Program-made: the position numbers and the translations under genes
The notes under the pieces: model-generated
What the model was told of the DNA's origin: nothing
Database searches by the model: none
The model's input: the letters and a program-made list of their open reading frames with translations, nothing else
In this document: positions 55,313-64,000 of the stretch, in pieces
Numbering within the stretch: the first letter of the stretch is position 1
Layout of the letters: each line of letters opens with the position of its first letter
NCBI GenBank assembly: GCA_027596075.1
Contig: JADGJC010000013.1
Coordinates: 186,001 to 250,000, forward strand
Length of the DNA stretch: 64,000 nt
DNA from: Rhizophlyctis rosea
Taxonomy: Eukaryota > Chytridiomycota > Chytridiomycetes > Rhizophlyctidales > Rhizophlyctidaceae
Reading direction: 5' to 3'

Positions 55313-58300
55313 ATGAGCGACGACGAACGAGAAACCCGAGAGAGGCGTCGGGACGAAGAGGATATTGACGAGGACGAGGATATGGAAGAAGACGACGACC
55401 GGGCTGATGACGATGAGGAGGAAGATGAAGAAGAGGAGGAAGAGGAGGAGGAAGAGGAGGATGGGGGGGTAGGTGTCAAAGTCACGGAGAATTCTCTGTC
55501 CTTACACTCACGTCTGGTGCCACTAGCGGCCACGGAAACGACGACGGAGGCCAGCAGCCAATCCCTTCATTGAAACAGAAGCAGCGGTTGAGGATGATGA
55601 CGAAGAGGAGGAAGAGGAGGAGGAAGGATACGGTCTTGACAGAGGTCAGTATCTTTCAGTCGTTCTTATGGATGTCGAACTTTGTTCACACGCTTGGCAA
55701 TTCTTTTGACGCTAGACGAAGACTTTGACGAAGAGGCTGGGAAAACGTACCTCGACAGCAGAGTGCATCGTGAAATTGACCGGAGACACGAGGAGGAGCA
55801 GGGGTTGGACGAACGTGAAATCGCTGCCAGAATGCAGGAGAAGTATGGCCGACAGGAGCGGGCTGGTCGTTACACCAGCGACTACAATGCCACCCCGAAG
55901 TCCTTCCTTCTTCCAACGGTCAACGACAGTTCGCAAACTCGCTTATGGATGGCAAAGTGCAAGGTACATGCGAACCGCCTCACTGACAATGATCTGTATT
56001 GATATCTTGACGTATCTGCAGCCTGGCAAAGAAAGAGACATCGTTTGGCATCTCATGAACAAGTTTGTCGAACGTCGGAAATCAACCAAGCCAATCGACA
56101 TTCACTCCGTTTTCTACCGAGATGGTCTGGCCGGATACATCTACTTGGAAGCTTTCCATCAAGCCCAAGTTGCAGCAGCTATCGAAAATGTGCCAGACCT
56201 CTATGGCGGGAAATTGACGATCGTTCAATTGGAGGAAATGCCAGCTTGCCTGACCATCAAAACCAGAGAGAACGAGATCAAGCCTCGCCAATGGGTCCGC
56301 GTTAAGCGGGGCATCTACCAAGGCGATCTTGGGAGGGTAGATATCAACATTGTGCTATTCACTCGTTGCATCTTGCCAACAACTTCGATAGGTCTTGGAA
56401 ATTTCGGATTCTGGCGACATGATCACTGTACAACTGATCCCACGCTTTGATCTGGACAACAAGCCTGCGCGTGAGTTCAATCAAAAGCGAAAGAAAATGT
56501 TCGACAAGCCTCCTGCGAAGCTTCTCAACATTGAGGAACACAAGTGAGTTCAACAAACTTGATCTCCTCAAATCGCCTTTTCTTACCCGCTTTGAAGGCA
56601 TTCCCTAGGTGGTAATCTACGGCGAGATAAGCATGGAGGGTACACTTGGAAAGGAGAGAGGGTCGATTTGAAAGGATATCTGGAGAAGGATCTGAAGCTT
56701 TCAGCATTGGAAGTGGACGGTGTGACCCCAACGCTGGAGGAACTGGCCAAGTTCCAAGGTGGTGAACTCGATGATCGTGCGGACGGGTTGGAAGCACTCG
56801 CGGATGGTTCCATGCAGAACCGGCAATTCCAGGCGGGGGAAAGCGTGGAGGTCATCTCAGGGGATCTGATGGGAACTCCAGGAACGGTGGAGTCCATGCA
56901 CGGATCTCTGGTTACCGTCCGTGCCGACACTTGGGTTGGCCTCAAAGTACGTTGGGCAGTTTCGTAATTCTGCCATGTATGTTGCCTAAATTGACTAACA
57001 TCCTACCAGATGCCATTCCAAGTGGACGCTAGCACGCTACGGAAGCGATTCAAGGAGGGCGACCATGTTAAGGTGGTGAATGGTTCGCATAAGGGCCAAA
57101 CTGGGATGGTGGTGGGGTCACTGGACAACATTGTAACGATTCTTTCAGATAGCACGATGCAACCGGTAAGAAGCTTGTTTATACGTTGGTGGTTTGAAGT
57201 CTTACATTGTTTTACTTTTAGGTCAAGGTATTCGCGAAAGATCTCCGCCCGGCTAGTGACGTGTCGGCGTCTGTTGTTACTGCTAGCCCGTATGCCGTCA
57301 ATGACCTTGCCGTTCTGTCGTAAGTGTCCGTTCTCAAAGCAACGCAAATGTGCTTAGATGTACTGATGGGTTAATTTTCAGTCCAACGGAAGCTGGTGTC
57401 GTGCTGAAGGTGGAGCCCGATATCATCACCCTACTTAATAATCTTGGACAAGTAATGCGTGTCAAGCCCGGCCAAATCAAGAGCAAGCGAGACACGTCCA
57501 AAAAAATCATTACGAATGATCGACACAACAACCCATTCCAGTCTGGGGACGCCGTCATCGTCAATGATCCTGCAAATCCGGGGAATGTCAAGCGAGGAAA
57601 TGTGTTGCACATATATCGCACGCATGTGTTCGTCCATTCTCGAGATGTTGTGGAGAACAATGGAATTTTCGTTACGAAGACCACCTTCATCACTGCTCCA
57701 AATGCCCAACCTCCTCGGGTGAGTTCACTTATTCCCATTTGAAACCTCGTGAACAATTCTGATGTCGACTTTTAGCTTCCTCCCTTCAACCAGTCACCGG
57801 GGCAGCGCGGTGGATTTGCACAGTTTGGGGGCGGTGGGAGGGGAGGTGCGGGTCGCGGGCGTGGCAGGTTCCGTGGTTTGGTGGGGAAGACCGTCACCAT
57901 CTCTGGTGGCGAATGGAAGGGATATGTTGGGATGGTTAAGGACGTGGCGGAAGCACTCGCAAGAGTTGAGTTGCACACGGCCGCACGGGTTGTCAAAGTC
58001 CCCTTCGAACAACTCAACGAAAACGGGCGGCCGGTTGTGCCAAAAGAAGATGACCGGTATAGCCGTGGAGGCTTCGACGGGGGGCGACGTTACGACGGTG
58101 GCGGAACTCCCTCTGGGGCGAAAACGCCAATGTACGGTGCGGGTGCGAGGACGCCCATGTACCGCGGAATGGATGGCGGGACAACTCCATACACTGATCA
58201 TGGGTCAAGGACCCCCGCGTGGGACAGTGGCAGCCGTACTCCTCACTACCGGAGGGACGATTCCGGGGGTCGGACACCGGCGTGGGATTCGGGCAGTAGG

Positions 58301-59184
58301 ACACCTGGCCAGTGGGATAATGATGGCGGTCGAAGCTCCGCTTGGGACGTCGGCAGTCGCACACCCGCACGTCCGGGCGCCACGTCAGAATATTCCAACC
58401 CGTTCACACCTGCTCATGAGCCGTCCATGGCATATCAAACATTCTTGTAAGTCTTGCGTGTTTTGCTCACTTTCTACCAGCTGCTCACAGCATGTTTAAA
58501 CGACAATAGGGCCGACTCGCCAGCGTCTGGTACACCTTACAATGCATCATCAGAATTCGACAGCAGGCCGACACCGCAGGACCCAGCAACGCCCTACAAT
58601 CCAAACACGCCGGGGCCCTACAATCCAAACACGCCGGGGCCATTCATGAGCTCAAGTGGGCCAGCGACGCCTGCTCCCGCGACGCCGTTCGGTGGGAGCA
58701 GAGACTATATGGCTTCGGGAGGAAACTACGCCGATATTGACGGTTAGTGGTGTTTTCCGTGTTTTGCCATTTCTGAAAAATGCGAATCTAATACTTCTTG
58801 TTGATGTACCCTGCAGATCTCCACGAAAGCAACGAAGACTGGGTAATGCCCGAAATCGAAGTCGAAATCGTGCCCTCTCGCGACGGCGCCTCGTACGGGT
58901 CCGGCGAGCTGGACCACAAGCATGCAGTTGTCATCGCGACGGACGGGCAGACGCATACGGTTAAAGTTCTCGATTCGGAAGAGACTGTTTCGTTGCCTTT
59001 GGCGAATTTGAAGCTTGTGGTTCCGGATAAGAAGGATCCTGTCAAAGTTGTTGGTGGGAGGGACAAGGGGTTGACGGGGGCGATGTTGAGTAAGGATGAT
59101 AATGATGGGGTTGTTAGGTTGGATGGGAAGAGTGAGATTACGATCTTTGCGTTGAAGTTTTTGGGGAAGAGGGTGGTTGGGTGA
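55313..59184 (+). CDS. SPT5: Transcription elongation factor SPT5
   Basis: Twelve exons: 55313..55468, 55527..55644, 55716..55963, 56022..56336, 56392..56543, 56598..56946, 57010..57165, 57222..57319, 57382..57718, 57776..58446, 58510..58742 and 58817..59184, giving 1066 residues. SPT5 pairs with SPT4 as DSIF, clamps RNA polymerase II and recruits elongation and capping factors. The acidic start (runs of Glu and Asp) and KRRRR patch lead to the NGN domain (RLWMAKCKPGKERDIVWHLM), then repeated KOW domains (RQWVRVKRGIYQGDLGRV, GDHVKVVNGSHKGQTGMV, GKTVTISGGEWKGYVGMV). The C-terminal repeat region has many GSRTPAWDSGSRTP-type units and a doubled PYNPNTPG, the target of CDK9-type kinases. A last KOW (KVVGGRDKGLTGAML) closes it. 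Confidence 0.96.
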
Positions 59185-60791
59185 TTGGGGGAGGGGGTGT
59201 GCGAGGTGGGTGGGGTGGGGTCGTAGTGATTTTGTGTAGTGTAGTGTTTGCAGCTTGTGTTTTCCTGTCATGTGAAATAGTATTTGCATTGCACATTTTG
59301 ATTGTATCTCTGTGTTTCTTAGCTTGAACGGTGTTTATCATGCGCTCATGCGTTGCAGTGAGTGCTTTGCTGACCTGATCATGAATCCCGGGATTGCCTG
59401 CCGGCAACGGCACAGCCATCTGCCATTTTTGCGTTTGATAATACCTTTGCTTGAGTGGTCATGCTATTTCATGCTGGGCAAGCACTGGAAACAGTTTATT
59501 TGAAAACAAGTCGGGTCGAGGGATGTGCAGAGGCAATCTGAGTTGTGACTTCAGAGGGTTTGGGCTTTTTTGAGATGGTCCGCAGCGTAGCATCCGTCAA
59601 CCGCCATCCATTGTAATGGTTTTGCATAGGACCTTCTGGCTGGCCATCACCGAGAGCGTACACATGATGGAATTCATCGTTTGTATTCGAACTTCCCATA
59701 TTTGACACATTTTGGATGAATGTTGATTGTATCCCTCCTTCTCTGATTTACCTTGACCCCCCCCAACATTTTCATTTCTAGGTCACCACAAGCAATTTGT
59801 CATATCCCCATCACCTGGCGGTTTGAGTGACTCCCCACCACACAGGCATTCTCCCTGGTACCGGACGTTCGCAACTTCCTCCAGCTCAAGAAAGTACCAG
59901 GCGGAAGGATTTTATGCTCCGGGAGTTGCTCCAGCAGGTGGTAGATACCTTTCAAAAGCAGGGACAGCGAACCATTGACATGACTGTTGTAGACAGTATC
60001 CCTTGTGTGGTGCGGTGCTCGCAGCTGGCATTTAAAGAGGTTCTTTTGTGGGTGATGCATAGATCCATCAATGTCAACGTGGAACAGAATGACGGGTGTG
60101 GGGGCGTCTTTACATGACAAGTCCGTTTCCGCACAAATCATCAAAGTGGATGGGTGGTTCTCTTTCGAAACGGTCACTTGGAAGACGCTTTCTATTGCCC
60201 TATGCGCGCTTTCGTATGGCGAGCTATATCTGTGTGTGATGATGGCCTGGGCTGAGCAAGTGAAAGTCAGGTTGACGGCACTCAACGCGGCGTCCATGTT
60301 CCAATGGAAATAGGTGCTGACTGAGTTTCCGACCCGGCTGTTCAACGGCCACTCTTCTCTTTATTTGGAGACTGAAGTGGCGTCCTCACGCTCAGCGGCG
60401 CTGACCTGGCCCATGTCAAAACCAACATTGTTGTCCTGTGCTTTTCTCCACCTTATCATACGGACCACTGCTGAGGTCATGTTCATGGGAAGCAGTTGCT
60501 CTGGTTGTCATCCCCATCGTCTCCGCAATGGGCTTCTTACCATTGACTTGAGTCCTCGCTTGTCTTCACTTGAAACAATTTTCGGATAAAAATATGTTTT
60601 GCTTTCAAGTTCGACATTGAGTCATTCTGTCGAAGCACTCAATTTGCTTTCAGACCACATCTCAGAACTCCCCACTGTCATTCAGTTGGCATCGCACCCT
60701 CCTCTTCCTTCCATTGTCCGTCATATTCCTGTCTCTCATCGGACTCCACCGTTACCGTCATAGCGCTCTCCAGGAAAATGCACTTCAACAG
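59185..60791. other. Intergenic, 1.6 kb
   Basis: SPT5 3' UTR on the left and tRNA upstream region on the right. The only long frame is the doubtful minus-strand ORF at 59800-60345. Confidence 0.45.
59800..60345 (-). CDS. Doubtful 181-codon ORF
   Basis: The longest frame in an otherwise empty 1.6 kb. It begins MNSRVGNSVSTYFHWN and has no domain, repeat or membrane segment I recognise. Plus-strand frames over the same bases look about as protein-like. No splice support. It could be a lineage-specific protein or chance. Confidence 0.25.
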   Translation of the reverse strand: MNSRVGNSVSTYFHWNMDAALSAVNLTFTCSAQAIITHRYSSPYESAHRAIESVFQVTVSKENHPSTLMICAETDLSCKDAPTPVILFHVDIDGSMHHPQKNLFKCQLRAPHHTRDTVYNSHVNGSLSLLLKGIYHLLEQLPEHKILPPGTFLSWRKLRTSGTRENACVVGSHSNRQVMGI

Positions 60792-60863
60792 GGCTCAATG
60801 GTCTAGTAGTATGATTCTCGCTTAGGGTGCGAGAGGTCCCGGGTTCAATTCCCGGTTGAGCCC
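60792..60863 (+). tRNA. tRNA-Pro (AGG), second copy
   Basis: Same 72 bases as 35094-35165, with loop TTAGGGT and anticodon AGG. Flanks differ just upstream, so the duplicated block starts at or near the tRNA. Confidence 0.95.
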
Positions 60864-60885
60864 ATACGGAGCGTAGCTCCTTTCA
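60864..60885 (+). promoter_or_regulatory. Intercistronic hairpin, second copy
   Basis: GGAGC-GTA-GCTCC. The stem is identical to the copy at 35166-35187 and the loop differs by one base. One more spacer base pair region (ATT versus TAC before the stem) also differs. Confidence 0.5.
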
Positions 60886-60958
60886 GCCCGGCTAGCTCAA
60901 TCGGTAGAGCGTGAGACTCTTAATCTCAAGGTTGCGGGTTCGACCCCCGCGTTGGGCT
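60886..60958 (+). tRNA. tRNA-Lys (CTT), second copy
   Basis: Same 73 bases as 35188-35260, anticodon CTT, followed at once by a run of T that should stop Pol III. Confidence 0.95.
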
Positions 60959-61769
60959 TTTTTTGGTCGGTTGTCCATGGATGGAATGGGGTGAATGAGG
61001 GGAGGCGAGCTATGCGTGGGTCAAGCATCTGTATGTTTTGGAAGTGGGGCGTGTAGTTATTGAACGGCGGGTGGGTTTGAGTGAGGAGCGAGTGCATCTG
61101 GAAGCATTGGGGTGGAAAGCGCGCAGATTATTTGTATGAAGAGCGCAATTCGTTGACAGCGAATGAATTGCCTCTCTAAAGCTCAGAGTGGTCCAAAGTC
61201 ATAGTGACACCCAAACGAACGTGGAAGAAGTCGCGGGAACCTCAAAGTCGATGGCGAGGTTGATAAGGTTTCAATGGAGTAGACGCCACCATAAATAAGG
61301 GAGTTGTCGGTTCAAAACACTCGCTAGCGTTGGTCCGACGGAAGATTTCAATCTGCTGGGAAGGACAAGATGAGGACTGAGATCAGCGAGGAAACGAAAG
61401 GAAAGGGGTGAAGCGGGTGAGGTGCAAGCACCAAACGCGTGCCTTTCCCCGCGATGCCAGGGTCACGATCGATAGCCAAAATACCTGAATTTATCTCACA
61501 TGTAGCCGCTCTGTCCTTTCCGACTTTCCTGTGCTCTCAAATTTCTTCGAGTTCTGTGCGATCTTCAAGGCCAAAAAGCCCAATTACCCAAAGTAGTTCG
61601 ACTCCGCTCAATTTATCAAGTTGCAGATCCGCCGATGGATTTTGATGACGTTACAGCCATTCAATTGTTCAACATCTCATCCCACTCACTCATGTATACA
61701 CTGAAAGATGAGCCGATATATGTTACAACAGTTAGAAACAATGAATCTGACGAGCGCGAGCGGTACAGC
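60959..61769. other. Intergenic, 0.8 kb
   Basis: Pol III terminator then 3' flank of the membrane-protein gene. No coding exon that I can support. Confidence 0.5.
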
Positions 61770-62582
61770 CTAATCTACTGGAACTGCAAGGCTGAAGTCG
61801 TCATTCCTAGCGGGTGCCGCAGTTCTCCCACCATGACTTGACCCCTCTTCATGATGCCCGGCCAGCAGCGGTTCTGCTTCCCTAGACCCCACAGGATGAA
61901 TTCTATTCGCCAACCAAACACGCGCACTAGCTGCTACATGAGGCATAACCGCCACCAGAAGAGTGACATACATCTCGCATCGCTTCAGAACCTTCCTGCC
62001 CCTACTGGTGAAAACAAGCAGACTACCAAACACCATGACACATAAAACTCCTCCTACGATCGCGGCGAAAAGTTTGTCGGATGTGGACAGACCTTTCCTG
62101 CCTATCCTTTGAAAGGTGGAGAAGAGCGAGTTTCGAGGTATTTGGCCATGGTAATGGCGCATCCACCATGTGGCCAGACTGTGAGGCCTGAGCTTGTCAA
62201 CTTCAAATCCGGCGCCGTGGATAGAGGCTAGGGTAAGGGGTGGAGATGCAAGTGCGCCGGCGGAACCGAAGGCGGCGAAGGTGACAATTTTGTTGGGCCG
62301 GCTTAGTTGTGGGGTTTGATCAGACGGGAGGGTTGCAGGTACGTCGGTCGTGGTCGAAGCGATGGACGGTCCGAGGGAAGGATAGACAGGCAGTTGGGTC
62401 GTTACCGTTTCATGGGCTTGTTCCGTGCCATTCTGAGTGGGACTGGGTGCATGCCGCTCTGGCTCTGGGCGAGACGGACGAGCGGGTTCGACTGGAGTAT
62501 GCTTATTGACCTTTGGAGCGGTGCAGGAGGCTGGGTTGCCCCATATGGCGTGCAAGTTGGAGTCGTCGGCAGACTGCGACAT
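61770..62582 (-). CDS. Membrane protein of unknown function, single exon
   Basis: An uninterrupted frame of 270 residues from the Met at 62582 (MSQSADDSNLHAIWGNP); an in-frame Met at 62624 would add 14 hydrophobic residues. The first 85 residues are disordered and Pro/Thr-rich. A more ordered part follows (NKIVTFAAFGSAGALASPPL, then GAGFEVDKLRPHSLATWWMR). A clear membrane helix comes next (KLFAAIVGGVLCVMVFGSLL) and a second, weaker one (YVTLLVAVMPHVAASARVWL). The C-terminus is short and hydrophilic. The family is not recognised. The lack of introns is unusual for this window, but AIRIM and the 2H gene are also intronless. Confidence 0.6.
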   Translation of the reverse strand: MSQSADDSNLHAIWGNPASCTAPKVNKHTPVEPARPSRPEPERHAPSPTQNGTEQAHETVTTQLPVYPSLGPSIASTTTDVPATLPSDQTPQLSRPNKIVTFAAFGSAGALASPPLTLASIHGAGFEVDKLRPHSLATWWMRHYHGQIPRNSLFSTFQRIGRKGLSTSDKLFAAIVGGVLCVMVFGSLLVFTSRGRKVLKRCEMYVTLLVAVMPHVAASARVWLANRIHPVGSREAEPLLAGHHEEGSSHGGRTAAPARNDDFSLAVPVD

Positions 62583-62985
62583 TACTATGAGGTGGAATTC
62601 ACACGCTAGATAGCAGCATAACAACTCCAGCGTTCAGCAGCAGTGGTGATATGAGGAGCAAGATGGAGAAGTCCCAAGGAGGCGAAGTTTGACAGGCAGT
62701 GTCACCCATCGTTTCACCAAAAGCGTCCATGTTCTGTCAAGGGAATGTCTGGCCCCGACCCGTGCCACCCGACATTGCGCAGCGATTGATCACAATGCTG
62801 ATGCATGACGTGGGGGGTGGGGCTTGTTGGGGAAAAGCTCTGTCTTGCTCAAACATCCTCCCCCTCCAGCTTCTTCTCCGATCGCAGTCCGCTCCCTTCT
62901 GTATTTTCTACGTACTTCGGACGTCTTTGAACCCCTTTCCTGCACCGAGCGTCCAACAGGACAGTATTGGCGAACGGCTCTAAAA
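62583..62985. promoter_or_regulatory. Divergent promoter, membrane protein / TOP3B
   Basis: About 400 bp between divergent starts, with C/T-rich tracts just before the TOP3B ATG. Nothing coding seen. Confidence 0.4.
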
Positions 62986-64000
62986 ATGGCGATCACGGTG
63001 CTGTGCGTGGCGGAGAAGCCATCGTTAGCGGAGAGTATTGCGAAGATCTTGTCCGACGGGAAGGTACTGAATTCACACTTTCAGACTGACCTCGAAGCTC
63101 TGCAGAGTCTGTCTGACTTCAGTCATACTTTGCTACACAATCAAAATAGTATCGTTCACGAAAAGGAGTTAGTCCAGTTTGCTCCGTTCACGAATACGAG
63201 GGCAAGTTCTTCGGTGCACCGGCTCACTTCAAAGTAACATCCGTAGCTGGTACGATAAACAGGAAGCACTTATCAAGGCAGACGAGTGCTGATTTGTGTC
63301 ATTCTTGTAGGACACGTGTACACGATGGATTTTCCGAAGGTTTGTTTATGTGGGAGAAGTACTGACTTGAAAATTTACTAACGTCCTGGTGTTGCCCAAC
63401 AGCAATATAACAATTGGGACTCTGTAAGCTTGAAAATCATTGAATAACCGAATCCATTCTCCTGAATTTGAAGTATTGCTTCGCACGACCAGGTTGAGCC
63501 AGGAGAGCTGTTTGACGTTTCAGCTCAAAAGATGGAGGCTAATCCAAAGGTGCTTCGCCAACATTGACCTGAAAGCACTGAGCAGCATCACTGACATTTA
63601 GTAGACGCATATAGTAAAACATATCAATACGGAGTCGAAGAACATTGATCACTTAGGTACCGCGTCGCAATCATATCAACTTATTCAGATCACGTATGTC
63701 CTAATCAAGGGTACCTAATCAGTCCTATGGCTTGATTGCGACCGCGAGGGAGAGAACATCTGCTTCGAAGTCATCAAGATCGCTCAGTCAGTAATGAAAC
63801 CGTCAATGGGTCGAAGGGCGCAAAATGTGCACCGTGCAAAGTTTTCCGCGATCACAGCACCGGATATCAAGAGGGCTATGGAAACACTAGGAGTACCTAA
63901 CGAGAACGAGGCAAAAGCTGTTGATGTTCGACAGGAATTGGACTTGAAGGTGAGACGTGAATCCTTTGACAGAATCGTCGCTTGAGCCTGACACACCGAT
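62986..64000 (+). CDS. TOP3B: DNA topoisomerase III, beta type (5' part, runs off right edge)
   Basis: Seven exons are visible: 62986..63063, 63150..63249, 63311..63339, 63403..63423, 63493..63549, 63604..63655 and 63723..63949, followed by a donor, so the gene continues beyond the window. The 188 residues seen cover the TOPRIM domain: VLCVAEKPSLAESIAKIL with the catalytic Glu, SVHEYEGKFFGAPAHFKVTS, GHVYTMDFPKQYNNWD, and VLWLDCDREGENICFE with the metal-binding DxDxxGE. Then come KFSAITAPDIKRAM and AVDVRQELDLK. The wording follows animal TOP3B (SVHEY, NKWD, EGENICFEV) better than TOP3A or yeast Top3. TOP3B relaxes DNA and can act on RNA. The active-site Tyr is beyond the edge. Exon 4 is 21 nt. 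Confidence 0.93.

Noticed and set aside
58601..58640. 24-bp tandem repeat as a mobile or satellite unit
   Set aside because: It lies in the SPT5 coding sequence and encodes the repeated PYNPNTPG unit of the C-terminal region.
1..64000. CRISPR arrays, transposons or a multi-gene defence or biosynthetic cluster
   Set aside because: No regular spacer-repeat pattern, no transposase or reverse transcriptase frame, and neighbouring genes have unrelated functions.

Overview
This is a 64 kb piece of eukaryotic nuclear DNA. The genes have many short introns (about 45-100 nt, GT-AG with one GC-AG), the strands alternate freely, and gaps between genes are short. The gene set points to an early-diverging, chytrid-like fungus. 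Fungal-style compactness sits beside genes that yeasts and most Dikarya lack or have diverged strongly in: a topoisomerase III of the beta type, an AIRIM/C1orf109 homologue, a mitochondrial-fission-regulator (MTFR1)-like protein, a classical dynein light intermediate chain with an animal-like effector helix, PIG-Y, and a BRSK-type kinase with UBA and C-terminal domains. The organism assignment is inference. I joined exons by hand, and for most genes the summed exon lengths are divisible by three.

Layout. 1-6.9 kb: an unidentified partial gene, a MATH-BTB gene with a frameshift, a 624-residue coiled-coil protein with a C-terminal RING, and a small unknown. 7.5-13.3 kb: proteasome subunit RPN10, AIRIM and dynein light intermediate chain. 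13.5-23.5 kb: an RRM-like protein, the MTFR1-like membrane protein, the BRSK/Gin4-type kinase and an ABHD11-like hydrolase. 23.8-34.7 kb: two nuclear or low-complexity proteins, a four-module VOC protein, PIG-Y, and a 1232-residue protein ending in what looks like a decayed lipid-kinase N-terminus.

35.1-42.3 kb: a tRNA-Pro/tRNA-Lys pair, an FHA-RING-vWA protein and pyruvate kinase. 42.7-51.5 kb: small unknowns, a 4HBT thioesterase, a Vps62-domain protein, pterin carbinolamine dehydratase, mannosyltransferase ALG9 and a 2H phosphoesterase. 52.4-59.2 kb: an RNase H-like gene with an in-frame stop and a second frame break, then transcription elongation factor SPT5. 59.2-64 kb: a second copy of the tRNA-Pro/tRNA-Lys cassette, a two-segment membrane protein and the 5' half of TOP3B.

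The genes are mostly unrelated housekeeping functions. PIG-Y (GPI anchors) and ALG9 (N-glycans) share the ER glycolipid theme but lie far apart. I saw no transposon, CRISPR array, viral segment or multi-gene cluster. The most unusual items are the FHA-RING-vWA fusion, the coiled-coil protein with the degenerate kinase end, the duplicated tRNA cassette with a preserved hairpin between the tRNAs, and the two interrupted genes.
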